This document shows, in pieces, positions 7,114-11,454 of a DNA stretch of 11,454 nt. The stretch covers positions 1-11,454 of the forward strand of contig JAISXK010000117.1 of NCBI GenBank assembly GCA_031270585.1, written 5' to 3'. Each line of letters opens with the position of its first letter. Positions within the stretch are counted from its first letter, which is position 1. Both the position numbers and the translations under genes were made by a program. This DNA comes from Clostridiales bacterium. GTDB lineage: Bacteria; Bacillota; Clostridia; Christensenellales; CAG-138. Under the pieces are notes generated by a model. The model had not been told where the DNA came from and did not search any database. It saw only the letters and a list, made by a program, of their open reading frames with translations.

Positions 7114-8472
7114 TTATGTGCGGGCGTCCAGCGGGATGATGAGTCGCTTGCGGATCAGACGGTATAGCAGAAAGCCCATGGTGAGGCCCGCAATCTCCGC
7201 AATGGGGAAAGCCCACCAGACCGCGTCAAGGCCCAGGAACCTGGCCAGCAAATACGCGGCGGGCAATATCACAAACAACTGGCGCACAAGGCTTGTTAAC
7301 AGGCTGTATGCGCCCTTGCCCACCGCCTGGTACAGCGTGGAAAACGAAATACCCACGGCGGCCCCGGGAAAGGATAAGCAGATGACGCGCAGCGCGTTAA
7401 CGCCTATAAGCAGCATATCGTCGGAAGCGTTAAACAGCAGCAGCATCTGTCTGGGAAACAGCTGGAAAAGCAGCAGCCCCACAAGCATGGCGATTGCGGA
7501 TACCAGCAGTTGCAGCCTGAAAGCTTTTTCCATACGGGCGCGGTTTTTCGCGCCGTAGTTGTAGCCAAGTATGCTGATGCCGGCCCCGGATAAAGCGAAC
7601 ACCGGCATGAATATAAAGGAGTTCAGCTTGAAATAAACGCCCAGCACCGATACCGCCGTGGGCGTAAAGGCGATGAGTATTTTGTTGAGGCCCAGTATCA
7701 TCACAGTGCCGATGCTTTGCATGACGATGGAAGGCGCGCCTACCGCGTAAATATCGCGGATGGCCCGCTTGTCGGGGCGAAAATTCTTAAAGCCGGGCTT
7801 AACATCATGCTTTTTAAAGAACACGAGGTAAAAGCTTAACAGCATGGCCACCCACTGCCCGGCGACGGTGGCGATGGCGGCGCCCTTTACGCCAAGCGCC
7901 GGGAAGCCCATGTAACCGAATATCAGTATGGGGTCGAGTATGATATTGACCACGGCCCCCGCAAGCTGCATGAGCATGGGGTATATGGCGTTGCCGGTGG
8001 CCTGCACAATGCGTTCGCAGGCGATCTGCATGAATATGCCTATGCAGTACGTCATGCAGATAAAAAGATAATCGCCGCCCATGGCGCGTATTTCGGCGTC
8101 GCCGGTAAAAAAACGGAAAAACGGCCTTGCGAAGCATAGGCCGGCCAGCGTGAACACAAGCGCGCTTACCGCCATGATAAACAGCGCGTTCGTGGCGCCG
8201 GCGTTGGCCTCTTCAAAGCGCTTTTCACCCAGACGGCGCGATATCAGCGAGTTGACGCCAACACCCGTGCCCACGGCCACGGATATCATGAGCATTTGCG
8301 CGGGGAACGCGAGAGAAACCGCCGTAAGCGCGTTTTCGCTTACGCGCGCTACAAATATACTGTCCACAATATTGTAGCACGCCTGTATCAACATAGATAC
8401 GACCAGTGGCAGGGCAATGCTAAACAGCAGCCTGCCCACCGGCATAACGCCCATTTTATTGGGCGCGTTCAT
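7114..8472 (-). CDS. MATE family multidrug/toxin efflux transporter
   Basis: A 452-residue inner-membrane transporter with about twelve transmembrane helices in two MatE halves. Such proteins export organic cations and drugs using a Na+ or H+ gradient. The N-terminal half shows the family pattern PLVVSMLIQACYNIVDSIFV, then AVSLAFPAQMLMISVAVGTG and NSLISRRLGEK. The second half shows GAPSIVMQSIGTVMILGLNK and GAGISILGYNYGAKNRARM. It resembles the large clostridial MATE group of unknown substrate. The ATG at 8472 is chosen because GGAG stands six bases ahead; an in-frame ATG at 8484 (456 residues) has only a distant GGAAAG site, though it remains possible. The gene is divergent from the radical SAM gene, with its own promoter at 8577-8604 and a GC-rich hairpin in the leader. 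It appears intact. Confidence 0.93.
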   Translation of the reverse strand: MNAPNKMGVMPVGRLLFSIALPLVVSMLIQACYNIVDSIFVARVSENALTAVSLAFPAQMLMISVAVGTGVGVNSLISRRLGEKRFEEANAGATNALFIMAVSALVFTLAGLCFARPFFRFFTGDAEIRAMGGDYLFICMTYCIGIFMQIACERIVQATGNAIYPMLMQLAGAVVNIILDPILIFGYMGFPALGVKGAAIATVAGQWVAMLLSFYLVFFKKHDVKPGFKNFRPDKRAIRDIYAVGAPSIVMQSIGTVMILGLNKILIAFTPTAVSVLGVYFKLNSFIFMPVFALSGAGISILGYNYGAKNRARMEKAFRLQLLVSAIAMLVGLLLFQLFPRQMLLLFNASDDMLLIGVNALRVICLSFPGAAVGISFSTLYQAVGKGAYSLLTSLVRQLFVILPAAYLLARFLGLDAVWWAFPIAEIAGLTMGFLLYRLIRKRLIIPLDART

Positions 8473-8525
8473 TTGATTCTCCATCTAAAACACACTTTCC
8501 GCCATGTGGCAAAGGGATTGCGTAC

Positions 8526-8558
8526 CCCGCCGGCTGTTTTCGCGCGCTGCCCGGCGGG
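8526..8558 (-). promoter_or_regulatory. GC-rich stem-loop in the MATE leader
   Basis: CCCGCCGG (8526-8533) and CCGGCGGG (8551-8558) form a perfect eight-pair stem with a 17-base loop, inside the predicted 5' leader of the MATE mRNA. No U-run follows, so it is not a plain terminator. It could influence translation or mRNA stability. No known riboswitch was recognised, and the roughly 85-base leader is short for one. Confidence 0.4.
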
Positions 8559-8576
8559 ATAAAAGCGTTACCTGCC

Positions 8577-8604
8577 ATTATATCATGATTACACTTGTCC
8601 GCAA
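8577..8604 (-). promoter_or_regulatory. Extended -10 promoter for the MATE gene
   Basis: Minus strand TTGCGG (8604-8599), a 16-base spacer ending in TG-A, and consensus TATAAT (8582-8577). Transcription would start near 8570. The -35 box is poor, but the TGATATAAT extended -10 element compensates. Confidence 0.6.
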
Positions 8605-8664
8605 GGGCGGCGGATGGACGGGAGGGATCGCTCTTGCGGAACGCTCTTTGCGGTTTCCACAAAA

Positions 8665-8693
8665 TTGACAGGCTTTAAGGGAACGGTTATAAT
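8665..8693 (+). promoter_or_regulatory. Consensus sigma-A promoter for the radical SAM gene
   Basis: Perfect TTGACA (8665-8670), a 17-base spacer and perfect TATAAT (8688-8693). Transcription would begin near 8700, giving a leader of about 39 bases. It diverges from the MATE promoter and probably drives the downstream export genes too, since no convincing promoter precedes them. Confidence 0.8.
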
Positions 8694-8738
8694 AAGCGCG
8701 TGCGCGCCTTAGGGCGCGGCGTATAGAAGGAAACGCGT

Positions 8739-9644
8739 ATGAGTGAATCAAGGGGCTTTCCCCAAAGAATAACGGTGGAATTGACCAGTGTCTGCAATAT
8801 CAATTGCTCCTTTTGCCCCCGGCAGCACATATCCATGCGGCATGGATATATGGATGAGGCGCTTTATTATAAAATCATAGATGAGGCGGCGCGCCATCTG
8901 CCCGTTTGCGCCGTATTGTTTTTTCGCGGGGAATCGTTACTGCATGAGCGCTTAATTCCATTTATCCGCTATGCGAAAGACAAGGGGGTAGGCCCATTGC
9001 AGCTTGCCAGCAACGGCATGGCGCTGCAGGGCGCGTTGCGGGATGGGTTGCTGTCGTCGGGCCTGGATTTTATATCGTTCAGCCTGGATACCAACGACAA
9101 AACGCTGTATGAGGCATGCAGGCAATACGGCGATTTTGACCGCGCGCATAACAATGTATTGGGCTTTTTAGAGCAATGCGCCAAACGGCGTGCCGCCGGG
9201 CTGGCGGCGCCCGAAACGCAGGTGTCTGCGGTTGATCTTGCCGTATACCGGCTTGGGCTGCAAACGTTTATTAAGTTTTGGCGGCAATACGCAGATACCG
9301 TGCGCGTGTATGTGGAGCACAGCAGTGATGGCAATATGGGCAGCATCGCCGGGGGAAAAGCCTTTAAAAAACGCCTGCCCTGCAAAAAGCCCGATACGGA
9401 TATGGTGATTTACTGGGACGGCACGGCGGCGCTTTGCAACCACGACTGGGATACGCGCGCGGGTATCGGGAATGTACGCGACGATACGATGGAAACGCTA
9501 TGGAGCGGGAAGCGGTATCAGGAGATCAGGCGTATGCATGAAAGCGGGGATATAGAGGAAAAGCTTGCGTGCGCGCATTGCGATCATTGGAAGATGTATT
9601 ATACGGAGGAAGGGTTTTTGGGGAAAAAATACTGTAGCGCTTAA
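8739..9644 (+). CDS. Radical SAM protein with SPASM-like auxiliary-cluster domain
   Basis: A 301-residue cytosolic iron-sulphur enzyme. The radical SAM cluster motif CNINCSFC supplies C19, C23 and C26 (CxxxCxxC), which bind the [4Fe-4S] cluster that cleaves S-adenosylmethionine. The following elements fit the TIM-barrel core: FRGESLLHE (62-70, a GGE-like SAM-binding motif), LASNGMAL (89-96) and FISFSLDTND (111-120). The C-terminus carries C215, C233, C278 and C281 with the spacing LPC...DGTAALCNHDW...IGNVRDDTMETLW...CAHC, typical of a SPASM/twitch domain binding an auxiliary cluster. The ATG follows an AGAAGGAAA ribosome site. SPASM enzymes often modify peptides, but no precursor peptide was found. 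Related proteins also occur in surface-polysaccharide loci, and here it precedes a polysaccharide exporter, so glycan or precursor modification is the better inference. The substrate is unknown. Confidence 0.92.
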   Translation: MSESRGFPQRITVELTSVCNINCSFCPRQHISMRHGYMDEALYYKIIDEAARHLPVCAVLFFRGESLLHERLIPFIRYAKDKGVGPLQLASNGMALQGALRDGLLSSGLDFISFSLDTNDKTLYEACRQYGDFDRAHNNVLGFLEQCAKRRAAGLAAPETQVSAVDLAVYRLGLQTFIKFWRQYADTVRVYVEHSSDGNMGSIAGGKAFKKRLPCKKPDTDMVIYWDGTAALCNHDWDTRAGIGNVRDDTMETLWSGKRYQEIRRMHESGDIEEKLACAHCDHWKMYYTEEGFLGKKYCSA

Positions 9645-9651
9645 GAAGCGC
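9637..9651 (+). other. Small hairpin overlapping the radical SAM stop codon
   Basis: GCGCTT-AAG-AAGCGC forms a perfect six-pair stem with a three-base loop that includes part of the TAA stop codon. No direct T-run follows. It might slow 3' exonucleases or partly attenuate readthrough into the exporter genes, or be chance. Confidence 0.35.
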
Positions 9652-9677
9652 AAGGAGCTTTTATAAGGAGCTTTTAT
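9652..9677 (+). repeat. Perfect 13-base tandem repeat carrying Shine-Dalgarno-like cores
   Basis: AAGGAGCTTTTAT occurs twice head to tail (9652-9664 and 9665-9677). Each copy contains AAGGAG, but neither is correctly spaced from a start codon: the next ATG (9688) is 17 bases beyond the second core. It lies in the 103-base gap between the radical SAM and permease genes, close to where base composition changes. Replication slippage is the simplest origin. Confidence 0.8.
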
Positions 9678-9731
9678 ATAGATAAAATGGGTTTACATAC
9701 TAAAACCAACGGCGTATACGGGCGCGGGTAC

Positions 9732-9739
9732 AGGAGGGG
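9732..9739 (+). promoter_or_regulatory. Ribosome binding site deciding the TTG start of the permease
   Basis: AGGAGGGG lies eight bases ahead of the TTG at 9748. The next in-frame ATG (9760) has no comparable site, so translation most likely begins at TTG. Confidence 0.75.
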
Positions 9740-9747
9740 TAGAGCGA

Positions 9748-10554
9748 TTGGGCAAAGAAATGTTCTTGAAGAAACCTTTTCAGGTATTATATAAAAACAG
9801 AAAAATTTTAGTGGCGCTTACCAAGGATGATATTAAAAAAAAGTACGCGGGTTCAACGCTGGGTCTTGTTTGGATGTTCCTATACCCTCTGCTGTTCTTG
9901 CTGGCGTATGCGTTTGTTTATAGCGTGGTATTGCGCATAAGATTGGAAATCATGACGACCACGGAATACATCATGATGGTATTCAGTGGGCTGTTGCCGT
10001 TTTTGAGCTTTTCGGAAATGCTCGGCACGAGTTCCATGTCGATCGTGAGCAACGCGGCATTGCTGAGAAACACGTTGATTACGATAGATACCCTGCCTGT
10101 GAAAGCGGTGTTTATTTCGCAGCCCACGCAAGTGGTGGGAATGATATTTTTACTTGTGGCAACACTGATATTTGGAACGGCATCGCAATATACAATACTG
10201 ATTGTACCGATTTGGGCGCTGCAAATGTTATTTAATATGGGAATAGCGTGGCTGTTGGCGGCACTGAATGTAGCCGTTCGTGATATTCAAACGATCATAC
10301 CCTTGCTGAGCCTGTTATTAATGTTTATAAGCCCGGTTGCGTATACGGTTGATATGATACCGGCAAAGCTGCGGTTTGTCATGAGTTTTAATCCGCTGTA
10401 TTATTTTATTACATCTTACCAAAGTGTTTTAGTGCTAAAGACAGTTCCTTCCCTGATAAATCTTTTGATTATGGTAATCATGTCAATTGCGGTTTTTTAT
10501 TTGGGTTATTGGGTATTCAGCACAATGAAACGCATATTGGCAGATTATGTGTAA
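9748..10554 (+). CDS. wzm: ABC-2 type polysaccharide export permease (Wzm/TagG family)
   Basis: A 268-residue inner-membrane protein with about six transmembrane helices. It is the channel half of an ABC exporter that moves lipid-linked O-antigen, capsule or teichoic-acid chains across the membrane. The N-terminal amphipathic stretch ALTKDDIKKKYAGSTLGLVW followed by MFLYPLLFLLAYAFVYSVVL is characteristic of the family (D-x-K-x-x-Y-x-x-S-x-L-G-x-x-W). The later segments ALNVAVRDIQTIIPLLSLLL and SPVAYTVDMIP, then FNPLYYFITSYQ, also match. The length is typical. The TTG start is set by a strong ribosome site. The gene is followed after ten bases by its ATPase, so the two are surely cotranscribed. 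Base composition is markedly more AT-rich than in typA or the propeller gene, suggesting horizontal origin. The symbol is at family level; which glycan is exported cannot be told. Confidence 0.92.
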   Translation: MGKEMFLKKPFQVLYKNRKILVALTKDDIKKKYAGSTLGLVWMFLYPLLFLLAYAFVYSVVLRIRLEIMTTTEYIMMVFSGLLPFLSFSEMLGTSSMSIVSNAALLRNTLITIDTLPVKAVFISQPTQVVGMIFLLVATLIFGTASQYTILIVPIWALQMLFNMGIAWLLAALNVAVRDIQTIIPLLSLLLMFISPVAYTVDMIPAKLRFVMSFNPLYYFITSYQSVLVLKTVPSLINLLIMVIMSIAVFYLGYWVFSTMKRILADYV

Positions 10555-10564
10555 TGGTAAAACT

Positions 10565-11454
10565 ATGAATAATGATTATGCGATCCGGGCGGAAAATCTG
10601 GGGAAAATGTACAAGCTTTACAACAATAATATAGCGATACTGCGCGATGCGTTTCGGTTACGCCCCGTGCCGGAGCATAAGAAAAAGTATAGGGAATTTT
10701 GGGCTTTACGAAATGTAAACCTTACTATTGGCAGAGGGGAACGTGTTGCGCTCATAGGAAGAAACGGGGCCGGGAAAAGCACCTTGCTTAAATTGATCTG
10801 CGGGAGGATATATCAAACAGAAGGGTCGTTCACGGTAAACGGGAAAATACAAGCGCTGATGCAGTTGGGCACGGGCTTTCATAAGGATTATACCGGCCGG
10901 CAGAATATAAAGGCGTCGTTATTATACAATGACCTCACCGAAAGGGAAATTGCCGAAATAGAAGAAGAGATAATAGAGTTCAGCGAATTAGGAGAATTTA
11001 TCGACCAGCCTATAAAAACATATTCGCAGGGAATGCTGGCGCGCCTTGGATTTTCGACAGCGACTGCCGTCAAACCGGAAATACTGATGATTGATGAGGT
11101 GCTGGGGGCGGGAGATGCGTATTTTACCACAAAATGTGTGGAGCGAATGCGCGAATTAACCAAAGATGAAGGTAGTACGGTGGTTTTTGTAAGCCATGAT
11201 TTGGCGTCTGTGCAATACCTGTGTGACAGGGCTGTTCTTATCGACAAAGGGCATATAACGGCGGATGGGGAAACGTTGCCAATAATAAAAGAGTATACGG
11301 ATTTGGTGCGAAAGGACGACGAGGAGAGGTTGCGCACACAGGATTATAAGAGGATAGCGCAAGGTATAACCATAACGGATAGAGATATTGATGTATATCA
11401 CACAGTGACCTTTTCTTTTGTTCCTGTCAGGGCGGATGTGTTTCCATTGAAAAT
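10565..11454 (+). CDS. wzt: ABC polysaccharide exporter ATPase (Wzt/TagH family), 3'-truncated by the window
   Basis: An open frame of 296 codons that runs off the right edge with no stop. It is the ATP-hydrolysing partner of the preceding permease. It has Walker A GRNGAGKS (65-72), Q-loop Q100 in QLGTGFHKDYTGRQNI, a signature YSQGMLARLGFS (153-164) in the form usual for this family in place of LSGGQ, Walker B ILMIDE (173-178) and H-loop H211 (VSHD). After about residue 240 a charged linker (RKDDEERLRTQDYKR) leads into ITITDRDIDVYHTVTFSFVP, which looks like the start of the C-terminal domain that in Wzt proteins binds the glycan end. The ATG ten bases after the permease stop lacks a clear ribosome site, so translation is probably coupled. 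It is needed because the conserved N-terminus (AIRAENLGKMYKLY) starts there. AT-rich like its neighbour. Confidence 0.92.
   Translation, partial: MNNDYAIRAENLGKMYKLYNNNIAILRDAFRLRPVPEHKKKYREFWALRNVNLTIGRGERVALIGRNGAGKSTLLKLICGRIYQTEGSFTVNGKIQALMQLGTGFHKDYTGRQNIKASLLYNDLTEREIAEIEEEIIEFSELGEFIDQPIKTYSQGMLARLGFSTATAVKPEILMIDEVLGAGDAYFTTKCVERMRELTKDEGSTVVFVSHDLASVQYLCDRAVLIDKGHITADGETLPIIKEYTDLVRKDDEERLRTQDYKRIAQGITITDRDIDVYHTVTFSFVPVRADVFPLK

Noticed and set aside
9688..9795. Possible 35-codon small ORF (MGLHTKTNGVYGRGYRR...) between the radical SAM and permease genes, considered as a precursor peptide
   Set aside because: The Shine-Dalgarno core is 17 bases away, the frame overlaps the permease start, and it lacks a recognisable leader or cysteine/core pattern.

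Overview
The window looks like chromosomal DNA from a GC-rich member of the Bacillota (class Clostridia, possibly an uncultured gut lineage such as Christensenellales). This is inferred from BspA-type leucine-rich repeats, a clostridial-type MATE transporter, strong Shine-Dalgarno sites, GTG and TTG starts, and textbook sigma-A promoters. The lineage cannot be fixed from sequence reading alone. No rRNA, tRNA, CRISPR array, insertion sequence or complete prophage was seen.

Layout. (1) 1-1089, plus strand: the 3' part of a BspA-like LRR_5 surface protein, convergent with (2) 1117-2382, minus strand: a medium-chain zinc-type dehydrogenase resembling L-sorbose-1-phosphate reductase. (3) 2532-3056, minus strand: a small protein with a C-terminal helix-turn-helix like phage late regulators, read from a very strong promoter. 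(4) 3335-5161, plus strand: the translational GTPase TypA/BipA, divergent from gene 3. (5) 5174-6934, minus strand: a membrane-anchored extracellular beta-propeller (PQQ-like repeats), whose stop lies 12 bases from the typA stop. (6) 7114-8472, minus strand: a MATE-family efflux transporter. (7) 8739-9644, plus strand: a radical SAM enzyme with a SPASM-like C-terminus. (8) 9748-10554, plus strand: an ABC-2 polysaccharide-export permease (Wzm/TagG type). (9) 10565 to the window edge, plus strand: its ATPase partner (Wzt type), which has no stop codon inside the window.

Genes 7-9 probably open a cell-surface polysaccharide locus that continues past the right edge. The export pair moves a lipid-linked glycan across the membrane. 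The radical SAM enzyme sits first behind a perfect TTGACA-N17-TATAAT promoter and may modify the glycan or a precursor. Genes 8-9 are visibly more AT-rich than genes 1-6, as expected for an exchangeable surface-polysaccharide island. Genes 1-6 look like ordinary, separately promoted chromosomal genes. Nothing here is a clearly new system. The best leads are the radical SAM/exporter association, the solitary phage-like regulator facing typA with an inverted repeat between the two promoters, and a 23-base imperfect inverted repeat behind the MATE gene.
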